Source of the DNA: Tuberibacillus calidus DSM 17572 | GTDB taxonomy: Bacteria > Bacillota > Bacilli > Bacillales > Sporolactobacillaceae | DNA: 54,007 nucleotides | Assembly: GCF_000430685.1 (NCBI RefSeq) | Contig: NZ_AUMM01000027.1 | Coordinates: 1 to 54,007, forward strand | Direction of reading: 5' to 3' | Shown: positions 8,480 through 17,292 of the stretch, one piece after another | Layout of the letters: every line of letters begins with the position of its first letter | How positions within the stretch are numbered: position 1 is the stretch's first letter | Position numbers and translations under genes: made by a program | Notes under the pieces: model-generated | Told to the model about the DNA's origin: nothing | The model's database searches: none | What the model saw: only the letters and a program-made list of their open reading frames with translations

Positions 8480-9259
8480 TCAGAAAGTTCCCGTCCATTG
8501 CAAAATAAGAATGAGACCACCGAGAATCCAAACATAGATGGCGAAAAGTTTGAGCGAACGCCTTTTCACGAAATCGATCATCCACTGAATGGCTAAGTAA
8601 CCGAAAAGGGCAGCGGATAATGTGGCGATCAGAAGGGGAACGAAACTCACCTGTTCCGTTGTTCCGTGGATGAGGTCCGCCCCTTGTAAGACGACCGCGC
8701 CAGCCACGGCAGGTGCTGATAACAGGAATGAAAAATAGGCGGCAGTATCAGGGCTAATTTTCCTCATTAAACTCGCAGCAATGGTCGCCCCGGACCTTGA
8801 GATCGCAGGGAAAATGGCCAAAGCCTGAAAACAGCCAATAAAGAAGGCATCGCCCAAGCTGATTTGTTCTAATTTTTTATGACCGTTTTTCACATGTTCG
8901 CTAAACCAAAGAAGTAAGCCAGTGAATAAAAATTCCCAACCGACGGTCACGCCGGTTTTAGCAATCTTTTCAAAAAAGTCATTAAACAAAAAACCAAAAA
9001 CCACGGCGGGAATTGTACCGACAACTAGTAACGCGCTCAGGCGGCTAAACGGTCGGCGAAGAAGGGATGTCAGTTCATTTTTATAGAAAGTGAGGATCGC
9101 AATCAAAGTGCCCAGGTGCAGCATGGTATCTAAAAAGAGACCAGCCTCATCAAGGCCAAAGAGATGGCGGCCGAGGTAAAGGTGGCCGCTGCTGGAAATG
9201 GGCAAGAATTCAGTGATTCCTTGCAACAATCCGAGTATAAATGATTCGATTCCGTTCAT
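8480..9259 (-). CDS. uppP: Undecaprenyl-diphosphatase UppP (BacA)
   Basis: A 259-residue membrane enzyme that dephosphorylates undecaprenyl diphosphate to recycle the C55 carrier for peptidoglycan and other envelope polymers; overproduction gives bacitracin resistance. Family motifs are intact: GITEFLPISSSGHL near the N-terminus and PAISRSGATIAASLM in the middle, which together form the catalytic inverted repeat. The ATG at 9259 follows GGAGG; an upstream in-frame start lacks a site. The gene is divergent from a DedA/PAP2 fusion gene and upstream of the ykvI-like gene. The neighbour is notable because DedA proteins are linked to undecaprenyl phosphate flipping. Confidence 0.95.
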   Translation of the reverse strand: MNGIESFILGLLQGITEFLPISSSGHLYLGRHLFGLDEAGLFLDTMLHLGTLIAILTFYKNELTSLLRRPFSRLSALLVVGTIPAVVFGFLFNDFFEKIAKTGVTVGWEFLFTGLLLWFSEHVKNGHKKLEQISLGDAFFIGCFQALAIFPAISRSGATIAASLMRKISPDTAAYFSFLLSAPAVAGAVVLQGADLIHGTTEQVSFVPLLIATLSAALFGYLAIQWMIDFVKRRSLKLFAIYVWILGGLILILQWTGTF

Positions 9260-9418
9260 GTCCGTTTCCTCCGCTCCCAATAAGATGCCTCGTCCTATAT
9301 ATATTTCATTACCTGGGCACTTATTAAAGCTTGACCGATTTTTTTGGGATGGAACGATTTATGGAGGAAAATTAAGGTATAATGAAAATGACAAAGGCTT
9401 TCATAAAGTAGGTGTCAT

Positions 9419-10717
9419 ATGGACGACATTATTCATCTGTTGGATCAATATGGCTATGTCATTTTGTTTTTGTCATTAATGCTCGAATTGATCGCCTTAC
9501 CCATTCCGACGGAGCCGTTGATGAGTTATGTCGGTTTTTTAACCTATCAACATCAAATGAATGTCATTCTTTCGGTTTTAAGTGCTGCCTTCGGCAGTTT
9601 CTGTGGCATGTCCGTTGCCTATTGGATTGGGTTTAAGTTGGGCTATCCGTTTTTTAATAAACACGGTGCAAAAATACATATGGGGCCGGAGCGATTGAAG
9701 AGGATGGAAGGGCTTTTTCACCGATACGGCTCGCAATTTTTGCTCATTACCTGTTTTATTCCAGGAGTTCGTCATCTTTCTGGCTATTTTGCCGGTATTT
9801 CACGAATGACATATCGCAGATTTTCCATTTTTTCCGGGATAGGCGTCCTCATTTGGACCGGTTCCTTCATTGGGCTAGGCCATCTCCTTGGACCACAATA
9901 TGATTTAATTGAACGTTCAATTAAAAAATACATGGTGCTCATCGTTGCGTTGATCGTTCTGGTAGCTGTTGCCGTTTATCTGGTAAAAAGGCATTTAGAG
10001 AGCATCAAATGGTTTATTGTGAAGTCGGCCAAAATGATTTACTCAAGTTATAAGATCCGGTTTCGCCAAAAGCTGTTAATTACCAGTGTTGTCGTATTAT
10101 TTATTGTTTTCGTCTCTGTGTCCGTTGGGCTGATCCAAGATTACTTTGCTCATGATTTCGGTGATTTCAATCGGATCTTCCTTCTCGTCTTCTGGAAGAT
10201 TTTCAGCAAAAACGACGCGCTTTACATGGATGATGTGCTGATGTTAGCTTCGCCTTATGCCCTTATGACCGTCATGGCGGGCACTTTGATCTTTATCAGT
10301 TTAAAAAGCGCTGATCGCGATTTGGAAATATGGATTTCCGCAATACTTGTCGTTGGGGGAATTACCTATATTGAAGGCATGCGAAAACTATTCGCTTGGA
10401 TCGGTAGCGAATTTCATTGGACGATTACGGGTGTGCCGGCGTTTCCGAACGATGAACTGATTTTGGCGGTGATTGTCTATGGGTTTTGCGCCTTTATCAT
10501 CTCCCGCCATGTCGCAGGACACCTATTTAAACTATTCATGTTGATTCTCGTATTATGGATTTTGTGCGTGCTCGGCCTTAGCGGCATTTTCTTCAGTATT
10601 CAACCGCCGAGTGGCATCATCGCTGGCTATATGTTCGGAGCCGTCTGGCTAAGCTTTATGGTCCTTATCTTAGAAATATGGAGACTGATCCGCTGGAATG
10701 TTCGTCGCAGGAATTAA
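9419..10717 (+). CDS. DedA (VTT) protein fused to degenerate PAP2 domain
   Basis: A 432-residue polytopic membrane protein. Residues 1-190 are a DedA/SNARE-associated domain: E23..LPIPTEP, the glycine-rich segment around 59-78 and FIPGVRHLSGYFAGISRM (113-130). Residues 215-425 follow the layout of a PAP2 phosphatase but every catalytic position looks replaced: the PSGH motif reads PNDE (343-346), the SR motif reads SG (388-389), and the H..xxD motif reads IQPPSG (394-399). DedA proteins are implicated in undecaprenyl-phosphate translocation, so the dead domain may act as a lipid-binding or regulatory module. It is divergent from uppP, 160 bases away, and ends at a strong terminator. The start ATG 9419 has only a weak ribosome binding site (AGGTG). 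Confidence 0.85.
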   Translation: MDDIIHLLDQYGYVILFLSLMLELIALPIPTEPLMSYVGFLTYQHQMNVILSVLSAAFGSFCGMSVAYWIGFKLGYPFFNKHGAKIHMGPERLKRMEGLFHRYGSQFLLITCFIPGVRHLSGYFAGISRMTYRRFSIFSGIGVLIWTGSFIGLGHLLGPQYDLIERSIKKYMVLIVALIVLVAVAVYLVKRHLESIKWFIVKSAKMIYSSYKIRFRQKLLITSVVVLFIVFVSVSVGLIQDYFAHDFGDFNRIFLLVFWKIFSKNDALYMDDVLMLASPYALMTVMAGTLIFISLKSADRDLEIWISAILVVGGITYIEGMRKLFAWIGSEFHWTITGVPAFPNDELILAVIVYGFCAFIISRHVAGHLFKLFMLILVLWILCVLGLSGIFFSIQPPSGIIAGYMFGAVWLSFMVLILEIWRLIRWNVRRRN

Positions 10718-10810
10718 ATAACATAAAGATACTTGGCTCAAGCAAGTCTTATGGGAAAAGATAGAACCATCGTTGGCCTGAAAAATGTCATCTAGTTTCT
10801 TACCAGTATG

Positions 10811-10846
10811 AAAAAATACCTCACCGTGTTCGGCGAGGTATTTTTT
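10811..10846 (+). terminator. Intrinsic terminator, followed by empty gap
   Basis: AAATACCTC and GAGGTATTT with a CCG/CGG extension pair around TGTT and end in a T-run. The remaining sequence to 11051 shows no gene; it is the AT-rich leader of the rmlA operon, where I could not fix a promoter. Confidence 0.85.
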
Positions 10847-11051
10847 GTTTTATAAGTTACCAACCATTTTCTATGCCTTTAGTAGCATCCTATGAAAACT
10901 CTTCTTTCCAACGCCAAAAGTTTCTTTGTAGTTTGAATGCTTCATCCAGGTTTAAAAACGGAGATGCTTCGCTAATGCCTTTTGAGATGGATATTTTTCA
11001 TTTAAATCGCACATTCTATTTAAATAATCGCGTATAAAGGAGTCGGTAAAA

Positions 11052-11984
11052 GTGAAAGGGATTGTACTCGCAGGAGGAAAAGGGACGCGTTTATATCCGT
11101 TGACCTTGGTTAATAATAAACATTTGTTACCGGTCTATCAAAAACCAATGATCTATTATCCGCTCTCTGTGTTGATGTTGGCAGGCATTCGGGACATACT
11201 GTTAATCACCACTCCAGAAGATGTCGGCCGTTTTCAGAAACTGCTCGGAGACGGATCGGATATCGGACTCAATTTGAGCTATGCAGTTCAAAATGAGCCG
11301 AATGGGATTGCCGAAGCGCTTCTCATCGGTGAATCCTTTATCAACGGCGATCAAGTCGCTTTAATACTCGGAGACAATATTTTTTACGGTCAAGGGTTTA
11401 CGAGTTTATTGCGTCGGGTAATCGAGCGTTTGGATGGGGCAGCTGTTTTTGGCTACCGGGTGAAGGATCCGGAACGGTTTGGCGTTGTTGAGTTCGATGA
11501 ACGTAAAAAGGTGCTTTCCTTAGAGGAGAAGCCGAAAAAGCCGAAATCCGATTTTGCTGTGACCGGCTTGTATTTTTACGATTGTCATGCGGTGGAGTAC
11601 GTGAAAAGCCTAGAAAAATCTGCGCGCGGAGAGCTTGAGATCACCGATTTAAATCGCATCTACATGAAAAAAGGGAAGTTATCTGTGGAATTGCTCGGCC
11701 GCGGATTCGTCTGGATGGATGTTGGTACGCATGAATCCCTCCATGAAGCGTCTGAATTTATGAAAACGATTGAGGTTCGTCATGGCTTTAAAGTAGCCTG
11801 CCTTGAAGAAATCGCCTACTACACGGGAATGATCACGAAAGAGCAGTTGCTTCGCCATGCCGCAAAGTACAAGAACGATTACGGGTATTATTTGCTCGAT
11901 ATCGCCAAGAGAAAACACATTCAGCAATACTGGGAGCCATTTGATGAACACTATCTAGAGGGGTGGATGAGACATGCGGAGTAA
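11052..11984 (+). CDS. rmlA: Glucose-1-phosphate thymidylyltransferase (RmlA)
   Basis: A 310-residue nucleotidyltransferase that joins dTTP and glucose-1-phosphate to dTDP-glucose. The signature [16 protein letters not shown] opens the protein, followed by K for phosphate binding in [25 protein letters not shown] for the metal/sugar site and [20 protein letters not shown]. It has the long form with a C-terminal helical tail (to about 310). The start is GTG, nine bases after AAAGGAG. It is the first gene of a six-gene run that ends with wecE; rmlB overlaps its last 11 bases. No rmlC or rmlD follows, so the product is not destined for rhamnose here. Confidence 0.93.
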   Translation: MKGIVLAGGKGTRLYPLTLVNNKHLLPVYQKPMIYYPLSVLMLAGIRDILLITTPEDVGRFQKLLGDGSDIGLNLSYAVQNEPNGIAEALLIGESFINGDQVALILGDNIFYGQGFTSLLRRVIERLDGAAVFGYRVKDPERFGVVEFDERKKVLSLEEKPKKPKSDFAVTGLYFYDCHAVEYVKSLEKSARGELEITDLNRIYMKKGKLSVELLGRGFVWMDVGTHESLHEASEFMKTIEVRHGFKVACLEEIAYYTGMITKEQLLRHAAKYKNDYGYYLLDIAKRKHIQQYWEPFDEHYLEGWMRHAE

Positions 11985-13017
11985 ACGCATCTTAGTGACT
12001 GGCGGGGCCGGCTTTATCGGTTCCCATTTCATTTCATTCTATTTAGATCGTCATCCCAATGATGAGGTGATCAACCTCGATAAATTGACATATGCCGGTC
12101 GTTTAGAACATTTAACGGAGGTGGAGGGGCGTCCTGGTTATACGTTCGTTAAAGGAGACATATGTGACGGCGATTTGTTGGATCATCTTTTTACGAAATA
12201 TGACATTACAGACATCATTCACTTTGCGGCAGAATCCCATGTTGACCAGGCGATACGGAATGCTGACCCTTTTATAATGACCAATATCCAAGGCACTTAT
12301 CAATTATTAAAGACCGCTTTGAATCATTGGAAGCGTGATCGGCACAACCACCGCTTCCATCATATATCCACCGATGAAGTCTACGGCACTTTGAATCCCG
12401 GGGATGCTCCGTTTACGGAACAATCACCGTACCGTCCCAATAATCCTTATAGCGCTTCCAAAGCGAGCGCGGCATTACTCGTTCGCAGTTTCCATAAAAC
12501 GCATGGTTTAAATACGGTCATCACACATTGCACGAATAATTACGGTCCAAAACAACACGAAGAAAAATTGATCCCAACGATCATTCATCGAGCTTTCACC
12601 CTTCAAGAAATCCCGATTTACGGGGATGGACGACAAATCCGAGATTGGCTGTTTGTCCGCGACCATTGTGAAGCGCTTGACCTTGTTTTTCATCGCGGAA
12701 TGGCGGGGGAAGAATACAATATTGGCGGGCATTGTGAGATAGAAAATCAGGCGCTTTCGGAGATGATTTGTGATATGCTAGATGTTTTTTGCCCGCTCCC
12801 GATTCAAAGCGGAAAGATTCGCCGTTATCGGGATTTAATCACGCATGTAGCCGACCGCCCCGGACACGATCGCCGTTACGCTTTAGATACGAGCAAATTG
12901 GAGAACGAGCTGGGATTTAAACCGAGAACAAACTTAAAAGACGGGTTAAGGGAGACGATTCAGTGGATGGCACATACCTCCCTTAAAGCGGCTAGACCTG
13001 AAGAAAATGTCGGTTGA
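11974..13017 (+). CDS. rmlB: dTDP-glucose 4,6-dehydratase (RmlB)
   Basis: A 347-residue extended short-chain dehydrogenase. The NAD-binding [10 protein letters not shown] opens the protein; the catalytic TDE triad is at 133-135 (ISTDEVYG) and the YxxxK pair is Y159/K163. It converts dTDP-glucose to dTDP-4-keto-6-deoxyglucose, the branch point to rhamnose, fucosamine and related sugars. The reading frame overlaps rmlA by 11 bases, indicating translational coupling. With WecE- and WecD-like enzymes encoded downstream, the keto sugar is expected to be aminated rather than reduced. Confidence 0.93.
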   Translation: MRSKRILVTGGAGFIGSHFISFYLDRHPNDEVINLDKLTYAGRLEHLTEVEGRPGYTFVKGDICDGDLLDHLFTKYDITDIIHFAAESHVDQAIRNADPFIMTNIQGTYQLLKTALNHWKRDRHNHRFHHISTDEVYGTLNPGDAPFTEQSPYRPNNPYSASKASAALLVRSFHKTHGLNTVITHCTNNYGPKQHEEKLIPTIIHRAFTLQEIPIYGDGRQIRDWLFVRDHCEALDLVFHRGMAGEEYNIGGHCEIENQALSEMICDMLDVFCPLPIQSGKIRRYRDLITHVADRPGHDRRYALDTSKLENELGFKPRTNLKDGLRETIQWMAHTSLKAARPEENVG

Positions 13018-13040
13018 ACCGCTAAAAGAAAGGTGAGAGC

Positions 13041-14066
13041 ATGCGCTATCGTCCGATGATTTCTGTCGTAATACCGGTTTATCAATGTGATACGTGTTTA
13101 AAAGAACTCTATGGCCGATTGAGAACCGCTTTGGAAAAGATTTCACGGCAATTTGAAGTAATTTTTGTCAATGATGCAAGTCCCGACAGGTCGTGGGAGA
13201 TCATTTGTCGATTGGCCGTCAAGGATCCAAGGGTGAAAGGTCTGCAATTATCCCGAAACTTCGGTCAACATTATGCGATTGCTTGCGGATTGGATCGAGC
13301 GGCTGGTGATTGGGTCGTTGTGATGGATTGTGACTTGCAGGATCAGCCGGAAGAGATCGTCCGTTTATATAAAAAAGCAAGCGAAGGGTATGACATCGTT
13401 TTTGCCCGGCGCGCGGAGCGAAAGGATCCAAGGCTTAAGAAATGGCAATCAAAGATGTTCTACAAAGTGTACGGTTACTTGACTGATCGTCACTTTGATC
13501 CGGCGATCGCCAACTTCAGTATTGCCAATCGGCGTGTGATTAACGAAGTCATTCGCATGCGTGAGAAGAGCCGCTCGTATCCATTGTTCCTTAAATGGCT
13601 CGGATTTCGTTGGACAACAGTTGATGTTAATCATTCGGAGCGCTATGACGGAAAATCCAGTTATACATGGTCCAAGTTAATCCGTTTTGCGACCGACAGC
13701 ATTGTTTCACAATCGAATAAACCGCTTCGTTTATCGATAAAGTTTGGTTTTATTGTTGCTCTTGGTTCATTGATTTATGGGTTGTTTTTGATTTTTAAAT
13801 ATTTTTTCTTGTTTCAACCCGTTGCTGGTTGGACGAGCATGATGGTGTTTCTCGCCTTTTTGGGCGGCTTATTGATGGCAAATCTCGGTATTTTGGGGCT
13901 TTACATCGGGAAAATTTTTGATGAGGTCAAAAACCGACCGCTTTATGTCATCCGCGATGCGATCGGTTTCGATTCGTACGAGCCATTTTTGATTGAACGC
14001 AGGTCTAGACCATATTTCATCGATCATCAGGAAAAGCCGTCCGAACACCGAACCGAAAAGGAGTAG
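13041..14066 (+). CDS. Polyprenyl-phosphate glycosyltransferase, CsbB/ArnC/GtrB-like GT2
   Basis: A 341-residue family 2 glycosyltransferase with a GT-A domain (about residues 1-230) and two C-terminal membrane helices (about 232-260 and 265-295). The start SVVIPVYQC, the FVNDASPDRSWEI segment, the DxD-like VMDCDLQDQPEE and the late R..K..W motif fit enzymes that load a sugar from a nucleotide donor onto undecaprenyl phosphate. It lies between rmlB and a WecD-like acetyltransferase gene, so a dTDP-linked amino sugar is the likely donor; that is inference. Its stop is four bases before the next start, with AAAAGGAG at its end. Confidence 0.85.
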   Translation: MRYRPMISVVIPVYQCDTCLKELYGRLRTALEKISRQFEVIFVNDASPDRSWEIICRLAVKDPRVKGLQLSRNFGQHYAIACGLDRAAGDWVVVMDCDLQDQPEEIVRLYKKASEGYDIVFARRAERKDPRLKKWQSKMFYKVYGYLTDRHFDPAIANFSIANRRVINEVIRMREKSRSYPLFLKWLGFRWTTVDVNHSERYDGKSSYTWSKLIRFATDSIVSQSNKPLRLSIKFGFIVALGSLIYGLFLIFKYFFLFQPVAGWTSMMVFLAFLGGLLMANLGILGLYIGKIFDEVKNRPLYVIRDAIGFDSYEPFLIERRSRPYFIDHQEKPSEHRTEKE

Positions 14067-14070
14067 TTTC

Positions 14071-14745
14071 ATGAACGGATGGATCGAAACGCCTTGGGAC
14101 AGTCGTGCCTTGGGGGTATCAACCTACGAATTGACCGACATCAGCCTGGAAACATTGATGGCCACGGAAAGCGTCCCAGGGCATTTTACTGCCCGCGTGC
14201 CTCCGCTGGCCTCCAAGCGGTGGCTTCATGAGTATGGGTTTTACTATTGTGATACGTTGATTGAACCCTTTTGTAAAAGGACGTCTTTCAAACCGGTTTT
14301 TCACGAACACATTACAGCCCGCCCTGGCTTAGCACCTGAGGTCGCCAAACGCATGTGCCAAGGGGTCTTTCAATATGACCGTTTTCATCGCGATTTTCAC
14401 ATTCCGAATGAGCGGGCTGATCGCCGCTATATCTACTGGATCGATGATATTGCCGAAAAAGGCGTGATTTATGGGTTATGGTTTAAAGACGAGTCAGCCG
14501 GCTTCTTCGCCTGTGAGGAAAACCGGATTTTGCTTCATGCTTTGGTCGATCCATGGCAAGGGAAGGGTTTGGCGAAATTTTTTTGGAGTGCCGCTTGTCA
14601 GGCCTTGTTTGATGTAGGCTATGAGGAGCTGAGAAGTTCGGTTTCCAGTGCGAATCTGGCTGTTGTGAATTTGTATCGTTCCATCGGCTTTTCTTTTCGC
14701 CATCCCGTCGATCTTTACCATAAATTCAATCCACCCAAGCTGTAA
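14071..14745 (+). CDS. WecD-like dTDP-4-amino-4,6-dideoxygalactose N-acetyltransferase
   Basis: A 224-residue GNAT-type protein, about the length of E. coli WecD. The N-terminal half resembles WecD in layout, with W.TPWDSRALGVSTYEL at the start and YDRFHRDFHIP..RRYIYWIDD before the acetyl-CoA domain. The acetyl-CoA loop reads VDPWQGKGLAKFFW, and the tail S.ANLAVVNLYRSIGFSFR is typical of GNAT enzymes. It is expected to acetylate the 4-amino group of the sugar made by the downstream WecE-like transaminase, giving dTDP-Fuc4NAc. The ATG at 14071 follows AAAAGGAG; a longer frame back to 13993 overlaps the GT2 gene. The overall similarity is judged by eye. Confidence 0.75.
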   Translation: MNGWIETPWDSRALGVSTYELTDISLETLMATESVPGHFTARVPPLASKRWLHEYGFYYCDTLIEPFCKRTSFKPVFHEHITARPGLAPEVAKRMCQGVFQYDRFHRDFHIPNERADRRYIYWIDDIAEKGVIYGLWFKDESAGFFACEENRILLHALVDPWQGKGLAKFFWSAACQALFDVGYEELRSSVSSANLAVVNLYRSIGFSFRHPVDLYHKFNPPKL

Positions 14746-14758
14746 AAAGGTGATGGTA

Positions 14759-15124
14759 ATGGGGTACATTTACATAATCGGAACGATCGGTTTTACGGTT
14801 TACGGCCAGCTTATTTTAAAATGGCGCATCGCCCGCCTGACGAATTGGCCGGAAAATACAACGGCTAAACTCCTTTATTTATTAAAAGCTTTGCCGGATC
14901 CTTTTATTTTATCAGGGCTATTGGCTGCGTTTGTCGCTTCGCTTTTTTGGATGTTAGCCATGTCGAAATTTCCGCTCAGTTATGCCTATCCCTTTATGAG
15001 CTTGTCGTTTGTTCTTGTTTTTCTGTTATCTGCCGTCCTTTTTCATGAAACGATCACTTGGACCAAAGTGGCGGGTCTAATTCTTGTCATCTTGGGCCTG
15101 ATTGTTTCTAGTCAATCCCATTAA
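14759..15124 (+). CDS. SMR/EamA-fold small membrane protein, ArnE-like flippase candidate
   Basis: A 121-residue protein of about four membrane helices. The start YIYIIGTIGFTVYGQLILKW and the later SYAYPFMSLSFVLVFLLS resemble ArnE/ArnF and other small-multidrug-resistance-fold proteins. ArnE/ArnF move undecaprenyl phosphate-aminoarabinose across the membrane. Placed behind a GT2 that probably makes an undecaprenyl-phosphate sugar, this protein is a good candidate for its flippase, taking the role GtcA has in B. subtilis. The ATG at 14759 is best spaced from AAGGTGAT; GTG 14750 and ATG 14753 overlap that site. Drug efflux cannot be excluded. Confidence 0.75.
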   Translation: MGYIYIIGTIGFTVYGQLILKWRIARLTNWPENTTAKLLYLLKALPDPFILSGLLAAFVASLFWMLAMSKFPLSYAYPFMSLSFVLVFLLSAVLFHETITWTKVAGLILVILGLIVSSQSH

Positions 15125-15136
15125 GAGGTGATTGGA

Positions 15137-16261
15137 ATGATCCCATTTAATCGTCCAGCCTTGCTAGGTGAGGAAGTGGACTATTTACGCGCAGCGATTG
15201 AAACCCGAAAATTATGCGGGGACGGGATGTTCACGAAAAAATGTCAAGAATGGCTAGAGCTCCACACGGGTTGTAAAAAAGCGCTTTTAACCCCTTCCTG
15301 TACGCACGCTTTGGAAATGGCGGCGGTCTTAATCGGGATCAAGCCGGGGGATGAAGTAATTATGCCTTCGTATACCTTCTCCTCCACGGCGAATGCCTTT
15401 CTATTGCGGGGAGCTAAAATTGTCTTCGTTGACCTCCGGGCAGATACGATGAATATCGATGAATCGCTCATTGAAAAAGCGATAACGGAACGAACGAAAG
15501 CCATTGTGGTCGTGCATTATGCCGGTGTGGCTTGCGAAATGGATGCGATCATGGGGCTTGCAGACAGCTATGGTTTATATGTCGTTGAAGATGCCGCCCA
15601 AGCGGTCATGAGCCGTTATAAAGGCCGGCCGCTCGGTTCCATTGGCCATCTGGGTTGCTACAGCTTTCACGAAACGAAAAATTTTACAAGCGGGGAAGGC
15701 GGTGCGCTTTTAATCAATGATGAGGCTTTTATGGGCCGGGCAGAGATTATTCGGGAAAAAGGAACAAACCGCAAACAATTTCTGTTAGGCCAGGTTGATA
15801 AGTATACGTGGGTCGATATCGGCTCATCTTTTTTGCCAAGTGAATTAAATGCCGCTTATTTATTAGCTCAACTGGAACGCGCTGAACGCATTACGGAAAA
15901 GAGATTGTCCATTTGGAACTTTTATTATGAGGGTTTGAAGGATTTAGAAAAAAAGGGGAAAGTCGTGCTTCCAACGGTTCCTGAGGACTGCTCGCATAAT
16001 GCACACATGTTTTATTTAAAGGTGAAGGATCGAGACGAACGGGACGAGCTCATCCGCTTTTTGAAGGAGAAAGGGATAACCGCTTGCTTCCACTATATCC
16101 CCCTTCATCGTTCTGAGGCAGGCCGCCGTTGGGGTCGGTTTGCCGGGGAAGACCGCTACACGACCCGCGAAAGCGAAAGGCTCGTTCGCCTGCCGCTTTA
16201 TTTCGACTTAGAGCCGGAAGATGTCGAATATATAGTCCAATGTCTACATGAATTTTTTTAA
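15137..16261 (+). CDS. wecE: WecE-like dTDP-4-amino-4,6-dideoxygalactose transaminase
   Basis: A 374-residue PLP-dependent aminotransferase of the DegT/DnrJ/EryC1 family. It looks strikingly like E. coli WecE (RffA) along its whole length: [17 protein letters not shown] at the start, the LCGDG segment, [25 protein letters not shown], and the PLP lysine K181 in [14 protein letters not shown], the position I recall for E. coli. It would transfer an amino group from glutamate to dTDP-4-keto-6-deoxyglucose to give dTDP-Fuc4N. The ATG at 15137 is six bases from AGAGGTG. It is the last gene of the rmlA operon. Confidence 0.88.
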   Translation: MIPFNRPALLGEEVDYLRAAIETRKLCGDGMFTKKCQEWLELHTGCKKALLTPSCTHALEMAAVLIGIKPGDEVIMPSYTFSSTANAFLLRGAKIVFVDLRADTMNIDESLIEKAITERTKAIVVVHYAGVACEMDAIMGLADSYGLYVVEDAAQAVMSRYKGRPLGSIGHLGCYSFHETKNFTSGEGGALLINDEAFMGRAEIIREKGTNRKQFLLGQVDKYTWVDIGSSFLPSELNAAYLLAQLERAERITEKRLSIWNFYYEGLKDLEKKGKVVLPTVPEDCSHNAHMFYLKVKDRDERDELIRFLKEKGITACFHYIPLHRSEAGRRWGRFAGEDRYTTRESERLVRLPLYFDLEPEDVEYIVQCLHEFF

Positions 16262-16272
16262 AAGCGTTTTAC

Positions 16273-16302
16273 CGTATAAACCGTGGTTTTCGTTACAAAA
16301 TA
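16273..16302 (+). promoter_or_regulatory. Possible sigma-G promoter of tlp
   Basis: CGTATA (16273-16278), 17 bases, then CAAAATA (16296-16302), close to the forespore sigma-G consensus. It lies 33 bases before the tlp start. Sigma-G control of tlp is established in B. subtilis. Confidence 0.4.
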
Positions 16303-16334
16303 ACGATGAAGGGATGAGTATAGGAGGGATATCC

Positions 16335-16574
16335 GTGCCGGATTTAACGCCAAAACCTGATGACCGCAGTGATAATGTAGAAAAGCTTCAAGAGATGGTG
16401 CAAAACACCATTGAAAACATGGAAGAAGCCGAAGAAACATTGCGCGATGACGGTCTTTCCGGAAAAGACCGAGAAGCGGTCATTGCCAAAAATAAACGGC
16501 GGGAACAAGCCATTGAAGGCATGCGCAGAGAGATTAAAGATGAAGCCCGTTACCAACAAAACCGAACGGAATAA
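16335..16574 (+). CDS. tlp: Small acid-soluble spore protein Tlp
   Basis: A 79-residue protein nearly colinear with B. subtilis Tlp. The diagnostic stretch [20 protein letters not shown] is followed by [11 protein letters not shown] and by [20 protein letters not shown]. It is a spore core protein made in the forespore; despite the old name it is not a thioredoxin. The start is GTG at 16335, six bases after AGGAGGG; longer frames back to 16248 overlap wecE. A terminator follows at once. This gene is good evidence that the organism forms endospores. Confidence 0.93.
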   Translation: MPDLTPKPDDRSDNVEKLQEMVQNTIENMEEAEETLRDDGLSGKDREAVIAKNKRREQAIEGMRREIKDEARYQQNRTE

Positions 16575-16579
16575 CCAAA

Positions 16580-16606
16580 GGGTGCTCTCAAAGAGCACTC
16601 TTTTTA
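16580..16606 (+). terminator. Intrinsic terminator of tlp
   Basis: GGTGCTCT and AGAGCACTC pair around CAA, followed by TTTTT. Confidence 0.85.
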
Positions 16607-16639
16607 AGCTATTAGGAAAAGTATGTCGTTAGTTAGGGC

Positions 16640-16745
16640 AGTATAGGGGCAGCCATGGCTCTGCCTTTGCAAGAAAGGAGTACGTACTGGTAAAAAAGGA
16701 TAACCTTTTTAGGCCAGCATAAGGATCACAAAGGCCCTCTCATCA
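16640..16745. repeat. Degenerate copy of dispersed GGCTCTGCC repeat
   Basis: Contains GGCAGCCATGGCTCTGCC and AGGCCAGCATAAGGATCAC, words shared with the repeats at 35.9, 39.9 and 51.1 kb. As there, it follows the terminator of the upstream gene. It is the most decayed copy. Confidence 0.45.
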
Positions 16746-16876
16746 CCTTAAAGACTTGGCCGTAAAGTTTTCCTTATTTAAAAATGTGACGAAGTAGTGA
16801 ATTTTTTAATATTTTTTCTTTTTTGGCGAATGGTTGCTGAAAAAATAATCCAAAAAAAGACTTTATTCGGCTACTT

Positions 16877-16968
16877 TTGTCAAACGGGGCAGTCTAATAT
16901 TTGTCAGGAATAATCTAAAGGCCACTAAACATGACATGTTTTGTCGACTTTTAACAAGTTTTGTCAAA
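16877..16968 (+). promoter_or_regulatory. Cluster of four Spo0A-box-like sites
   Basis: TTGTCAAA (16877), TTGTCAGG (16901), TTGTCGAC (16941) and TTGTCAAA (16961) all lie in the same orientation; the last two are 20 bases apart, two helical turns. The consensus 0A box is TTGTCGAA. The last box abuts the -35 of the next gene, the layout seen at Spo0A-controlled sigma-A promoters. Confidence 0.6.
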
Positions 16969-16972
16969 ACGA

Positions 16973-17001
16973 TTGAAAAGTAGTCCGTACCTTTGGATAA
17001 T
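16973..17001 (+). promoter_or_regulatory. Sigma-A promoter of Spo0E-like gene
   Basis: TTGAAA (16973-16978), 17-base spacer, GATAAT (16996-17001). Confidence 0.6.
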
Positions 17002-17051
17002 AATTTTTGGGCTTTTTTAAACTTCACATGAATAAAAGGATGGGGTTAGGG

Positions 17052-17225
17052 ATGAACGGATTAAAGTGCTTAAGCGAGGAGGACCTCAAGCGCTCCATCG
17101 ATCAGAAGCGAAAGGAAATGTTTCGGGTTGCCTCCATACGGGGAATTAGTAATATAGAAACAGTTAAATCGAGCAAAGAACTCGATATATTGATTCTATA
17201 TTATCAAAAGTATTTTATGAATTAA
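17052..17225 (+). CDS. Spo0E-family aspartyl-phosphate phosphatase
   Basis: A 57-residue protein with the Spo0E-like layout of two helices: an N-terminal helix with IDQKRKEMF, a loop, then the family signature SKELDILILYYQKYF (S-x-E-L-D). These proteins dephosphorylate Spo0A-P and so delay sporulation. The chosen ATG (17052) follows GGATGGGGTTAGGG; three earlier ATGs at 17007, 17028 and 17040 are in frame but would add a non-conserved N-terminus. The four Spo0A-like boxes upstream suggest feedback of Spo0A on its own phosphatase. Confidence 0.8.
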   Translation: MNGLKCLSEEDLKRSIDQKRKEMFRVASIRGISNIETVKSSKELDILILYYQKYFMN

Positions 17226-17292
17226 ACGGGAAGCCGCCTTCGTTGTGTGGACAAGTCGTCTTTTTCTTTTCACAATGAAGGTTAAAGTTATA

